Shown here in pieces: positions 39,342-47,996 of a stretch of DNA of 64,000 nt. The position numbers and the translations under genes were made by a program. The notes under the pieces are model-generated. The model had not been told where the DNA came from and ran no database searches. It worked only from the letters and a program-made list of their open reading frames with translations. Positions within the stretch are counted from its first letter, which is position 1. Every line of letters starts with the position of its first letter. The DNA is from CAISIP01 sp038326025 (GTDB taxonomy: Bacteria; Pseudomonadota; Gammaproteobacteria; Burkholderiales; Burkholderiaceae_C), in contig JBBQJP010000021.1 of NCBI GenBank assembly GCA_038326025.1, positions 1-64,000 of the forward strand, read 5' to 3'.

Positions 39342-39818
39342 ATGATCTATGCGACCCTCAAGGCCGTTCATGTGCTGTCCATCATCGTGTGGGTCGGCGG
39401 CATGGTGTTTGCGCACTTCTTCCTGCGCCCCGCCGTCGTACAGCTTGAAGCACCCGTCCGGTTGCGGCTGATGCACGATGTGCTCGGCCGGTTCTTCCAG
39501 GCCGTGGTCGTCGCCTCGTTGCTCGCGCTGGCCAGCGGCGTGTGGATGCTGGGGAGGGTGGCCAAGCAGGTGGTGCAGTCCGGTGGCAGTTTCGAGATGC
39601 CGCTGGCCTGGACCATCATGGCGGTGCTGGGCGTCGCGATGGTGGCGATCTTCATGCACATCCGCTTTGCCCTCTACAAGAAGCTCAGCCGGGCCGTTGC
39701 GGCGTCCGAGTGGGTTTCCGGTGGCGCGGCGCTTGCACAGATTCGCACTTGGGTGTCGATCAATCTTGGCCTTGGAGTCGTGGTGTTGCTCGTGACGTTG
39801 TTGCGCTGGACTGCCTGA
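39342..39818 (+). CDS. CopD-like integral membrane protein
   Basis: A 158-residue protein with four membrane helices. The first contains HVLSIIVWVGGMVFAHFFLR, with the conserved His and a small-residue motif as in CopD or DUF2269-like proteins. The start ATG 39342 (MIYATLKAVHVLS) is preferred to 39297 because the membrane helix then sits at the N-terminus. It may bind copper or haem; this is inference from family only. Confidence 0.78.
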   Translation: MIYATLKAVHVLSIIVWVGGMVFAHFFLRPAVVQLEAPVRLRLMHDVLGRFFQAVVVASLLALASGVWMLGRVAKQVVQSGGSFEMPLAWTIMAVLGVAMVAIFMHIRFALYKKLSRAVAASEWVSGGAALAQIRTWVSINLGLGVVVLLVTLLRWTA

Positions 39819-40131
39819 GTCGGCAGATGCAGATGATGCAGCTAATGAACGTCGGCTATCGCAAGGGCACAACGGCCGCAATGTGTCGATGGCCGTCGAC
39901 TAACTTGGTGCGATCAGCGGCCGGGTTCGCCGGACAGCTGACTCTCACTGTGCAGCGCTGGCACCCAGGTACGCTGGCACCTAGACGTATCGGGACCAAA
40001 TTTCACCCACCAATGTTGACGGCGATTTCAATGACCGCTTGCAGCGAAAGTCAACCGATCTGCATGCCCGCATTGGCAGACGCTCTTCTTTTAATCGCGC
40101 TGAGCTCCAGCAAAACCCAGTCTGGTTTGGT
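39819..40131. other. Gene-free stretch in cargo unit 1
   Basis: This interval of about 310 bp lies between the CopD-like gene and the convergent LRR-like gene. I see no convincing frame, terminator or repeat in it. Confidence 0.5.
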
Positions 40132-40728
40132 TCAGACCACCACCAGTACAGGCCTTTTACGGCGCGCCAAGTCATGGAACTGTGATTGCAAGACTGCCGA
40201 GAAACGGTTTCCTTCTAAGCAGATCATCCGAAGTTCGGGAGCAGCTTGCGCCCAATCCAGCAAAGCGCGGCCACCGGCATCACCGATGGAGCAGGTTACT
40301 AAACCCAACTCCGTCATCGTTTCAGAAAACGCCCCGGCCAGGGCTACTGCACCGGCGTCTCCCAAATCCGGGTTGTAGCTTGCGCTGAAAGACCTGAGCA
40401 CCGGGCCGTGGTCAGTGTTCGATTGAATCATCCCTTTCGCAAGCATGCGCGCATCCGCCTGAGTCAGTCCCGCGCTTCGCAAATGCAGATCAAACCCAGC
40501 GCTGGTTCGGGTGGACGCGGCCAATTCGTCCGCAACATCCATGCAAACGGGCTTTCCAGTTGATCTCAGAGCGTGGATCAGTGCAGAGAAGTTGATTTCA
40601 GGGCTTTCATTGCCAGCGCCCGCAGAAATTGCAGCCAAGGCCGAAGCGACGGGAGTCAGACCGCTAACGCCTGCCACGGTCGTCGTCAGCATCCTGCGCC
40701 GAGAAACGTGTCGCTGATAAAAAAGCAT
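40132..40728 (-). CDS. Exported protein with leucine-rich-repeat-like segments
   Basis: A 198-residue protein. It starts MLFYQRHVSRRRMLTTTVAG, a twin-arginine-like signal followed by a hydrophobic run. The C-terminal half has ribonuclease-inhibitor-type LRR segments (NPDLGDAGAVALAGAFSE; IGDAGGRALLDWAQAAPELR; ICLEGNRFSAV). A GGAAGGAAG tract precedes the ATG at 40728. It probably folds as a short solenoid and mediates protein contacts; function unknown. Confidence 0.6.
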   Translation of the reverse strand: MLFYQRHVSRRRMLTTTVAGVSGLTPVASALAAISAGAGNESPEINFSALIHALRSTGKPVCMDVADELAASTRTSAGFDLHLRSAGLTQADARMLAKGMIQSNTDHGPVLRSFSASYNPDLGDAGAVALAGAFSETMTELGLVTCSIGDAGGRALLDWAQAAPELRMICLEGNRFSAVLQSQFHDLARRKRPVLVVV

Positions 40729-40821
40729 GTGCTTCCTTCCTGATTCAGGATAAATGCAATGGCATTGACATGGCGGGCCAAGCAACAAGGTTGCCGCAGC
40801 CGGCTACGGTGTGGGCCTTCT

Positions 40822-41454
40822 TCATACCGGCGCCGGCTGCGCGCGACGCGCCTTGGCCGCCAACAGCGCCTCGTTGGCCATCGGAAGCAAGGCGCGCTTG
40901 AGCCGGGCGCCGAACACCGCAACAACGACCATGCCCAGCACAAGCAACCCCAGGCCCGCATATGCAGCCCAGCGCGGATCGAGCGAGTGCCCGAGCTCAC
41001 CAATGGCCGCGCCCAGCATGACGGACGCAACAGCCCATGCCACGGCACCCAGGATGTCGAGCAATGCGAACCGGCCCCAAGGCAGTTGTGATGCGCCGGC
41101 CCCCAGACCGATCAGGCTGTAGGTGCCCTTGGAGAAGCGGTACATCGGCAGCAGCAGGCCCTGGTAGCGATCGACGCCGGCAGCACCAAGTGCCAACCAC
41201 GGGGCCAGTCCCGTAAACCGTTCAAACAGCCAGGGCGCACCGCGCCGCCCGATCGCAAATCGAACCTGACTGCCGGCGACGGTGCCCGCCAGCACCACCA
41301 TGATCGCCACCGGTGCCTGCAGCGCGCCGGACGCACTGACAAACCCGGCCACCATGGGCAGCGGTCCGGTCTTGGCCATTGCATAGGCCATCAACAATCC
41401 GTAGACCCACAGGTCGTACCGGGCGATCCAGGCCAGGAGTTCATCAACTGTCAT
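40822..41454 (-). CDS. DedA/SNARE-associated (VTT-domain) membrane protein
   Basis: A 210-residue protein of the DedA family, which supports membrane lipid scrambling and proton-motive-force maintenance. Hydrophobic segments alternate with the signature GxxxG and PxPMVAGFVSA near residue 35, an ERF...KGTYSLIGLGAG reentrant region and a C-terminal Arg/Lys-rich tail. Start MTVDELLAWIARYDLW. No close operon partner is evident; the gap to the SOUL gene is 163 bp. Confidence 0.85.
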   Translation of the reverse strand: MTVDELLAWIARYDLWVYGLLMAYAMAKTGPLPMVAGFVSASGALQAPVAIMVVLAGTVAGSQVRFAIGRRGAPWLFERFTGLAPWLALGAAGVDRYQGLLLPMYRFSKGTYSLIGLGAGASQLPWGRFALLDILGAVAWAVASVMLGAAIGELGHSLDPRWAAYAGLGLLVLGMVVVAVFGARLKRALLPMANEALLAAKARRAQPAPV

Positions 41455-41617
41455 GGAAGTCAGGTTTGCACGCTCACGCCCGGGCGACCAGCACGATCGG
41501 CCAGTGTCTCTGCCGCAGGGCGCGTTCCCGGCGATCCTGTGGTCTTGACCGGTTTTTGAGATTGCCCTCGCAGCGCAGTTCCAACCGCGACAAGGGCCCC
41601 AGGCTTAAAAACGTGTC

Positions 41618-42283
41618 TCACCGCGCCGGCGCCTCATCGACGGCAATATGGATCTCGTTTCTTCGCCATATTGGCAGTATCCAAGGTGGGTCATAACGCG
41701 CCAAGTGCGCCGGACCAGCGGCCGAGAGCTGGCGCATTTGCATCCAAGCCACCAGTGCTTCGGTTTCTTCCTGAATGCGCCCCTCGGTGTTGAACGCACT
41801 GTATTTGGCGACGGCTACGCGTCTGGCAGGAACCTCTCGTAGCGTGACCGCATCATTATTAGGCGTTGGCAACGTGGCCATGGAATACTGGCTTGGCATC
41901 ACAAAATGCACCCGCCAGCGCTGCGCGCCAACCAGCCCAAAGGCATTTGATACTGGCTGAAATGCGACCGGGGCAGTCATCGCCAGCGTGCCCGATTGGC
42001 TTTGCGGCTGCATCGTCACGGGTGCGGTCATCGCGATTTTTTCGCTCACTGCGGGTTGGCTTGCTGTGTTGTTGCCAAAGATGTAGTCGGCTATGCGCCT
42101 GAATCCCTTGCCCGAAGCGGCGTCCATGTCACCATCGACCCAGGTCTCGGCAACAATGAACGCGCCGTACTGGCGAACTTCAAATCTTGCCTCCTGTAAG
42201 ACCGTCTCGAACTTTGGTTCTTCAACGGCCATCGCATTGGTTCCCATAGTCAACGCGGCCAGAAAGCAAAATAGAAGTTTCAT
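41618..42283 (-). CDS. SOUL-family haem-binding protein, exported
   Basis: A 221-residue protein with a signal peptide (MKLLFCFLAALTMGTNAMA). The SOUL domain includes VEEPKFETVLQEARFEVRQY, the repeated KIAMTAPV / LAMTAPVAFQ motifs and RRVAVAKYSAFNTEGRI. SOUL proteins bind haem or porphyrins. The gene follows the fasciclin gene by 11 bp, so the two are probably one operon. Confidence 0.92.
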   Translation of the reverse strand: MKLLFCFLAALTMGTNAMAVEEPKFETVLQEARFEVRQYGAFIVAETWVDGDMDAASGKGFRRIADYIFGNNTASQPAVSEKIAMTAPVTMQPQSQSGTLAMTAPVAFQPVSNAFGLVGAQRWRVHFVMPSQYSMATLPTPNNDAVTLREVPARRVAVAKYSAFNTEGRIQEETEALVAWMQMRQLSAAGPAHLARYDPPWILPIWRRNEIHIAVDEAPAR

Positions 42284-42294
42284 GTCCAGCCGCC

Positions 42295-42750
42295 TTATTT
42301 GGGCATGATCACGCTGTCGATAACGTGTATGACGCCGTTGTCGGCAACGATGTCGGTTGCGGACACCTTGGCACCGTCAACCGTCACGCCGCCCATCGTC
42401 GAGACGGTCAGTTCAGAGCCCTGGACCGTCTTGACCTTGCCCGCCTTGACGTCTGCTGCCATCACTTTGCCTGGTACGACGTGATAAGTCAGGACGGCGG
42501 TCAGCTTGGCCTTGTCCTTCAATAGCGCATCCAGATCGGCCTTGGGGATTTTTGCAAAAGCCGCGTCCGTTGGTGCAAACACGGTGTAGGGTCCCTTGCC
42601 CTTCAGCGTGTCAACGAGTCCGGCGGCATTAAGGGCGGTTGCCAGCGTCTTGAAGTTGCCTGCACTGACGGCGGTGTCTACGATGTCTTTCGCCTGCACA
42701 GAGAAAGCAGCACCAAGGGCCACAACAGTAGCAATAAGTGACTTCTTCAT
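42295..42750 (-). CDS. Fasciclin-domain secreted protein
   Basis: A 151-residue protein with a signal peptide (MKKSLIATVVALGAAFSVQA) and one FAS1 domain. The H1 motif is GPYTVFAPTDAAFAKIP and the H2-like end is VIHVIDSVIMP. In other bacteria FAS1 genes beside SOUL and similar genes belong to singlet-oxygen regulons. The start ATG 42750 fits the signal peptide; the frame extends to 42789. It is the first gene of the fasciclin-SOUL pair. Confidence 0.93.
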   Translation of the reverse strand: MKKSLIATVVALGAAFSVQAKDIVDTAVSAGNFKTLATALNAAGLVDTLKGKGPYTVFAPTDAAFAKIPKADLDALLKDKAKLTAVLTYHVVPGKVMAADVKAGKVKTVQGSELTVSTMGGVTVDGAKVSATDIVADNGVIHVIDSVIMPK

Positions 42751-43116
42751 GAAAATCTCCAACAGACAGGTTTCACCTGCACGCACCAAAAGTGAGGTGC
42801 GAGTGGAGTTTACAACTCAGCGGTATCCTTAAAACTATATGGTTTTATTGCAGACCTAGCAGTATTTTCTCTGCTTCTCCTGTGCCCCACTTCCACGATG
42901 GCATTCCACAACGAGCCATCAGGCGCTTGATTTGACCGGGCCATTGGCCGCAACAGGTCGATAGCTGCCGACCTACTCGGCGTGGTCAGCGACCGGCCTC
43001 TTCCTGGCAACTGACGGTCAACTCGCGGGGCTGACGTTCGCCTTGACGGCCGAGAACCAAGGTCCGACACCAGCGCTCGGACATCCAGCATCCTTGTCGG
43101 TTTTTTGTGCGAGTTG
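42751..43116. other. Promoter region of the fasciclin-SOUL operon and end of unit 1
   Basis: No gene lies in this 366-bp stretch. An A/T-rich imperfect palindrome, AAAACTATATGGTTTT (42831-42846), sits 81-96 bp upstream of the fasciclin start and is the best operator candidate. The right part is of unknown origin and ends abruptly at the xth repeat B. Confidence 0.45.
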
Positions 43117-43231
43117 CTACCATTTGGCAACACCAAGCCTTGCGGCGTTGGCAAAAAGTGCGTTGATCTACAAAGGCGAGAAGTTCTCCGACCACGCGCC
43201 CCTGACGATCGGGTACGACTTCAGGCTCTGA
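43117..43231 (+). repeat. xth 3'-end repeat, copy B
   Basis: This copy is 115 bp from CTACCATTTGG to TGA, encoding YHLATPSLAALAKSALIYKG through SDHAPLTIGYDFRL. The frame is intact and has no indel relative to copy A. The sequence just upstream is unrelated to xth. It marks the right end of unit 1 and the left end of unit 2. Confidence 0.92.
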
Positions 43232-43461
43232 AGCCCGCATGAGCGGTCAGGGTCGAACCCGCTGTCGCGGTCATTGCCACCGGCGTATTGGCACGGGTGC
43301 CGCGCAGGCCCCCTGAAGACCCGTCAGGCATTGACAAATGATTTGCCATGCCACTATAAAAGTCAGAGGGCGTCCAAGCCACACGACGGAGCGTAGCTGG
43401 GTCGGGCGCGGCACCTGGCGACTTTTCGCCGGCGGCAAGAACGGAACGAGGGAGTGAGCGC

Positions 43462-44532
43462 ATGACCGTTCAGCAAATACAGTTCTGCAAGAGCTTCGAC
43501 GACGCTGACATCGCCTACACCGTTACCGGGCACGGCCCAACGGTCGTCATGCTGCCAAGTTGGCTGACGCACCTGGAGTACCAGTGGCGCAACCTGGCCT
43601 GGCGGCCGTGGCTGGATGCGCTGTCGCAGCGCTACCGGTTGGTTCGCTACGACCCGCGCGGGTGCGGTCTGTCGGAACGCTGCATCGACGGTCTTACCTT
43701 CGAGACCTGGGTACGTGACTTTGAGGCACTGGCCGATGTGCTGGACTTGCAGGACTTTTCACTCATCGGCATTTGCCAGGGCGGGCCGACGGCAATCGAG
43801 TTTGCAGCCCGTCATCCTGGGCGCGTGAAACGGATCGTGCTCTATGGCACCTACGCGCGCGGAAAGGCCTGTCGCTCGGTGCCGATGGAAGCGGAGAAAG
43901 CCCGGGTGATGCTGGAGATGCTGCAACTGGGCTGGGGGCGCGAGGATCACTCCTTCATCAGCGTATTTGCCTCCCAGTTTCAGCCCGAAGGCAGTGCACA
44001 GCATCTGCGCGCGTGGTGCGAGCTGCAGCGCGCGGCCACCTCGCCCGCCAATGCCGCCGAGCTCACGCGCGTGATGTTCGACCTTGACGTGCTGGCTTCG
44101 GCAGCCCTGGTGTCCTGTCCGACGCTGGTCGCCCACTGCGAACGCGACATCGCGGTCCCCGTGGAGGAAGGCCGCCTGCTGGCGCAGACGATTCCCGGCG
44201 CTCGACTTGCGCAATTTGACAGCCCCAACCACTTCATGCTGGCCGACGAACCGGCCTGGGCCCGTTTCGTCGAGATGCTTCACGACTTCCTGCCGCGCGG
44301 TGACGCTACCCGTGGCGCGTTCGCCGAACTCACCGCGCGTGAGCGTGAACTACTGGAGTTCCTGGCGCGCGGGTTGGACAACCACCAGATTGCGGCCCAC
44401 CTGGGCATCAGCGAGAAGACGGTGCGCAATCACGTATCCAGCGTGTTCGGCAAGCTTGAGGTTGAATCGCGCGCGCAGGCGATCGTCGTCGCCCGAGAAA
44501 CCGGCTTCGGCGTCCAGCCGCCCCAGAGCTGA
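43462..44532 (+). CDS. Alpha/beta-hydrolase fused to LuxR-type HTH
   Basis: A 356-residue regulator. Residues ~15-280 are an alpha/beta hydrolase with GHGPTVVMLPSW, RYDPRGCGLSER (oxyanion region), an acid candidate and NHFMLADEP (His). The nucleophile elbow reads GICQGG: Cys replaces the usual Ser of related proteins. Residues ~290-350 are a LuxR HTH (ELTARERELLEFLARGLDNH, IAAHLGISEKTVRNHVSSVF). It is probably a ligand-sensing transcription factor; the ligand is unknown. Start ATG 43462 follows GAGGGAG. Confidence 0.87.
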   Translation: MTVQQIQFCKSFDDADIAYTVTGHGPTVVMLPSWLTHLEYQWRNLAWRPWLDALSQRYRLVRYDPRGCGLSERCIDGLTFETWVRDFEALADVLDLQDFSLIGICQGGPTAIEFAARHPGRVKRIVLYGTYARGKACRSVPMEAEKARVMLEMLQLGWGREDHSFISVFASQFQPEGSAQHLRAWCELQRAATSPANAAELTRVMFDLDVLASAALVSCPTLVAHCERDIAVPVEEGRLLAQTIPGARLAQFDSPNHFMLADEPAWARFVEMLHDFLPRGDATRGAFAELTARERELLEFLARGLDNHQIAAHLGISEKTVRNHVSSVFGKLEVESRAQAIVVARETGFGVQPPQS

Positions 44533-44672
44533 GCCCGGGCGGGACACCAGTCCCACCGATTCGCTGCGTTGGCGGCGTATTCCGGGACGGCGGCCTCTTG
44601 CGGGCTGGCACGTCAGCGGCGAGACTTTGATCTCACCCGACCAGTGGTTGGGCCAGATCGAAGGAGATCGTC

Positions 44673-45011
44673 ATGCGCATCAACATCATCATCCCTATTT
44701 CCGCGCGCAAGTGCGCCGCCAGCACCTCGCTGTGCTTCGCCGCAGTCGGCGCATCTGCCGCGCCGGACTCGGCCCAGGTCACAACGCTGCAGCAGGCACC
44801 AGTAGGGGAACTCATAGTGCTCTATCAGAACTGCAATCGCGAGGCCCTTGCGGGCCGGTTGGACGGCGGCGCGATCATGGGCTGTTCGAAGGTGTACGAG
44901 GCCCTCAAGCAGCGAGCGTTCGGCGGCGACTTCGCCAGACTGTTGGCCTGGTCGCGCGTGCAGGAAACTGCCGCCGACAGCCTGTCGCCGAAGGGCACAA
45001 ACCGGCCGTAG
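44673..45011 (+). CDS. Small exported protein, unknown
   Basis: A 112-residue frame with a likely signal peptide (cleavage near GASAAPDS) and a mature part containing two cysteines (YQNCNREAL, IMGCSKVYEALKQ). AAGGAG precedes the ATG by about six bases. It lies 140 bp after the LuxR fusion gene on the same strand. It could be a Rap1a-like immunity or periplasmic protein, but no family is firm. Confidence 0.5.
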   Translation: MRINIIIPISARKCAASTSLCFAAVGASAAPDSAQVTTLQQAPVGELIVLYQNCNREALAGRLDGGAIMGCSKVYEALKQRAFGGDFARLLAWSRVQETAADSLSPKGTNRP

Positions 45012-45478
45012 CCGTCTCGCGGCGCCAATTCAAGGCCTGTCACCTGCCGTCGTTCGGGAATGACAGCCGCTGTTCACTGAAATCGATAAGCGTGTCACGG
45101 GTCAGCTTGCTGGAGCACAACAATGCTCCAAATGGGCGATCGCGATCTGCTCAGGAAATTGGGTATTTCGCGCTAACTGTCATGATCCGGGCGGTACACC
45201 CGGGATGATGGAAGACACTTGAGGGTGTGCGGGCCAGCGCGGGTAGAGGTCGGTCAATTTTTTGATGGCATACTCGACCGCGATCGCTAACTTGACCCGC
45301 TGCCGACCACTCGTACCCAGGATTGCCTGCGAGCGTTGCCGGACCTTTTGGGGTCTGGCTGCACTTGACAGCCCACGTTAAAAAGAGCCGCCGAGCTTGT
45401 CTCGGCAGGCCGTTGGTCGGCGGCACCTGCGCCGGTCCGCACGCTTGTAATTGTGACTCAAGCTGCAGGAGCCTGGCA
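45012..45478 (+). ncRNA. Non-coding IS110 leader, candidate bridge-RNA region
   Basis: This 467-bp gene-free region precedes the IS110-type transposase. Known IS110 elements encode a structured bridge RNA in the long non-coding end. The last ~110 bp here have stem-loops such as GCCGAG-CTTGT-CTCGGC (about 45390-45406) and a GC-rich GGCGGC/GCGCC segment before the ATG. Further left are a hairpin at about 45185-45206 (ATCCGGG / CCCGGGAT) and sequence of unknown origin. The left element end could not be located, so the RNA call is tentative. Confidence 0.35.
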
Positions 45479-46790
45479 ATGGATTTGACCCCGATGCACA
45501 AGCGCGTGATTGCGCTGGATGTTCACCAAGCGCGGATCACCGCCTGCGCCGTTGTCGAGCATGACGACGGTCGGGTGGAGGTCACCAAACGCGAGTTTGG
45601 CGCCTTCAAACGTGACCGCCGCGCCCTGGCGCAGTGGTCGCTGCAGATAAAGCCCGAGGTGGTGGTGATGGAGAGCACGGGGGTGTACTGGAAGAGCCCG
45701 TTCGCGGCGCTGGAGGCGGTGGGGATCGTCGCTTGGGTGGTCAACGCGCGTCACGTCAAGGCGGTGCCTGGTCGCAAGACCGACATGGCCGACGCGCAGT
45801 GGCTGGCTACGCTGGCACGCGCGGGTTTGCTGCGCGCCTCGTTCATCCCGCCGCTGGACTTTCGCCAGCTTCGGCTGGTGGCGCGCCAGCGCCAAAAGCT
45901 CGTGGGCATGTGCAGCGCGGAGAAGAACCGTCTGCACAAGGTGCTGGTGGACGCCGGGATACGGCTCAACGTATTGGTGTCTGACATTCACGGCGCCAGC
46001 GCGCGTGCCATGGTCAAGGCGCTCATTGCGCAGCAGCCCATGCACGAGGTGCTGGACCTGCAGGGCCGGCTGCGCGCCAGCCGCGAGGAACTGTGCGAGG
46101 CCTTAAGCACCGAGCAGTTCAGCGCCACGCACTGCTTCGTCGCTGATGAGATCATGCAGCACATTGAGCAGTTCGAGGCGCGCATTGCCCGCATGGACCA
46201 GTACCTCTTGCGGGGCTTGGAGGCCTGGCAACCGCAGCTCAATTTACTGCAGACCATCCCTGGTATCGACATCAGCGGAGCAGCGATGCTGCTGGTGGAG
46301 ATCGGCGCAGATATGGGGGTGTTCGGCAGCGCCGAGCGGCTGGCGTCCTGGGTGGGCATCTGCCCGGGCAACAACGAGAGTGCGGGTAAGCGCAAGAGTG
46401 GAAAAATCCGCAAAGGCAACGCCTGGGTGCGCCGGCTGTTGTGCGAGTTCGCGCAGGCAGCAGCTCGAACGAGATGTGCCCTGAAGGCCAAGTTTGAGTC
46501 GCTGGCCATACGCAAGGGACACAAGAAATCTGTCGTCGCCCTGGCGCACAAGATGCTGCGCACCATCTACGCCATGCTGGCCAGCGGCGCACACTACCTG
46601 GACAAAAGCGTGGACTACGAAGCGCTGAGCGTGGCCAAGAACGCCCCACGCTGGATCAAGATGCTGACCAAGCACGGCTTCATGCCAAAACCCGTCGCAG
46701 CAGCCTGATCCCTGCACCGCCGCCCCAATCTCGCGCCCCGGCCAGCGTCAGGCCAGGTCCTCGCGCGCCGACGTCGGGGGTGTCTTCCAC
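45370..46790 (+). mobile_element. IS110-family insertion element, ends approximate
   Basis: The element comprises the transposase and some non-coding flank on each side. Neither terminus could be fixed because IS110 elements lack standard terminal repeats. The right flank between the stop (46708) and xth repeat C (46799) is only 90 bp, so the element end lies close to, or coincides with, that repeat. Confidence 0.6.
45479..46708 (+). CDS. IS110-family transposase (DEDD/RuvC-like and Ser recombinase)
   Basis: A 409-residue transposase. The N-terminal RuvC-like DEDD domain is seen in VIALDVHQARITA (D), VVMESTGVYW (E) and GRKTDMADAQWLA (D, D). The C-terminal transposase-20 domain has LQTIPGIDISGAAMLLVEIG, the SWVGICPGNNESAGKRKSGK segment and the terminal Ser-containing region GHKKSVVALAHKMLRTIYAM. 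AGGAG precedes ATG 45479. Family members move by bridge-RNA-guided recombination without making target duplications. It appears intact and lies between xth repeats B and C. Confidence 0.93.
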   Translation: MDLTPMHKRVIALDVHQARITACAVVEHDDGRVEVTKREFGAFKRDRRALAQWSLQIKPEVVVMESTGVYWKSPFAALEAVGIVAWVVNARHVKAVPGRKTDMADAQWLATLARAGLLRASFIPPLDFRQLRLVARQRQKLVGMCSAEKNRLHKVLVDAGIRLNVLVSDIHGASARAMVKALIAQQPMHEVLDLQGRLRASREELCEALSTEQFSATHCFVADEIMQHIEQFEARIARMDQYLLRGLEAWQPQLNLLQTIPGIDISGAAMLLVEIGADMGVFGSAERLASWVGICPGNNESAGKRKSGKIRKGNAWVRRLLCEFAQAAARTRCALKAKFESLAIRKGHKKSVVALAHKMLRTIYAMLASGAHYLDKSVDYEALSVAKNAPRWIKMLTKHGFMPKPVAAA

Positions 46791-46798
46791 GTTAACAA

Positions 46799-46913
46799 CT
46801 ACCACCTGGAGACGCCAGGCCAGGCGGCATTGGCCAAGCGCGCATCAATCTACAAGAATGAGAAATTTTCGGATCACGCGCCGCTGACGGTCAAGTACGA
46901 CATGCAGCTTTAA
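46799..46913 (+). repeat. xth 3'-end repeat, copy C
   Basis: This copy is 115 bp from CTACCACCTGG to TAA, encoding YHLETPGQAALAKRASIYKN through SDHAPLTVKYDMQL. The frame is intact. The 25 bases before it (around ACGTCGGGGG) show only a faint resemblance to the corresponding part of xth. It separates unit 2 from unit 3. Confidence 0.92.
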
Positions 46914-47199
46914 ACCGTTCCGCCTTTTTCAACCTCCCCGCTTGTAGCCTGACTCACGCTGGCTGCGCATCGCAAGCAAAAACACCGTGTCGATCTGCGC
47001 CACATATCGGTACAAGGCCAAATATGCCCGCGAACCGCGCCCGACGAGCAGCCCACGCATGCCACCCCGCCGAATGGATCCAGAAGCGCCATGTGCCGAT
47101 CGACCTGCCCGGCATGGAGGTGCGCCGGGTTCCGAGCCGAAACACGAATACGCCTTCGGCCATTAGAACCGGTTCGCCAACTCCGGTGCCAAATGCTGC

Positions 47200-47790
47200 G
47201 CCGTGCGCGACCTGGGCAACGACGCGTTTCCGTTTGCAAGCTCGCAGGAGATCGAGATCGGCTATGCGATCGTGCGCGCCAGACGCATCACCTATGTCGG
47301 CGAGCTCGGCTGGGAGATTTACATGCCGGCCGAATTCGCGCCGCATGTGTTCGACCGGCTCAAAAGGGCTTTCGCCACTGGGGCCACGACATCGGCATCG
47401 AGGACCTGCCATCGAGCGCCGAACTGGCCTTTACCTGCGCGTGGAACAAGCCCGGCGGCTTCATCGGACGCGAGGCCGCACGGGCGTTCCAACAGCAGGG
47501 CACACCGCACATGCGCCTGCTGCAGATCAAGCTGGCTGATCCGGCCGAGTTGCTGGTCCACTAATAGCCGATTTTTTCCGATGGCCGTGCCGTAGGCGTG
47601 ATCACCTCAGGCATGTACGGCCACCGGGTCGAGGCGTCCCTGGCATGGGCTATATGACGCTCGATCAGCCGATCACGCCGGAGCTGATACGCAGCACCCG
47701 GTTCGAGATCGGCATCGGAGACCGTCGGGTGGCGGCACAGGCGCATGGGGCGGCTGGCACGACCCGAAGGGCGAACGCATCAAGGTCTGA
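47200..47790 (+). pseudogene. Decayed aminomethyltransferase (GcvT C-terminal) fragment
   Basis: Pieces of a GcvT-like domain, as found at the end of dimethylglycine/sarcosine dehydrogenase-like proteins, occur in different frames. The order is DLGNDAFPFASSQEIEIGYA...TYVGELGWEIYMP, then (after a frameshift near 47370) GFRHWGHDIGIEDLP...NKPGGFIGREAARAF, then VGVITSGMYGHRVEASLAMG and the terminal WHDPKGERIKV stop at 47788-47790. The N-terminal oxidoreductase part is missing. The sequence 46914-47199, up to xth repeat C, holds nothing recognisable. Confidence 0.8.
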
Positions 47791-47996
47791 CGCCGTAAGA
47801 CACCGCCGGGCTTGACTGCCGGGTCGATGTGGAATACGTTAGCCGTTCGACGCCCGTACCGGCCATGGCCCGCCACGGTGGGGGCCGATCGCGACACCCG
47901 CAATCGGCCGGGCCGTGGAACGGCTACGATTCGGCGCATGTTCGGGCGGTGCTGGCCAGGGGCCTGGCGCGCAGCCTCCACCACATCGATCCACCA

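Noticed and set aside
45323..45478. N-terminal extension of the IS110 transposase frame
   Set aside because: The family N-terminus begins at MDLTPMHKRV with its own ribosome binding site, and the upstream part is probable bridge-RNA DNA.
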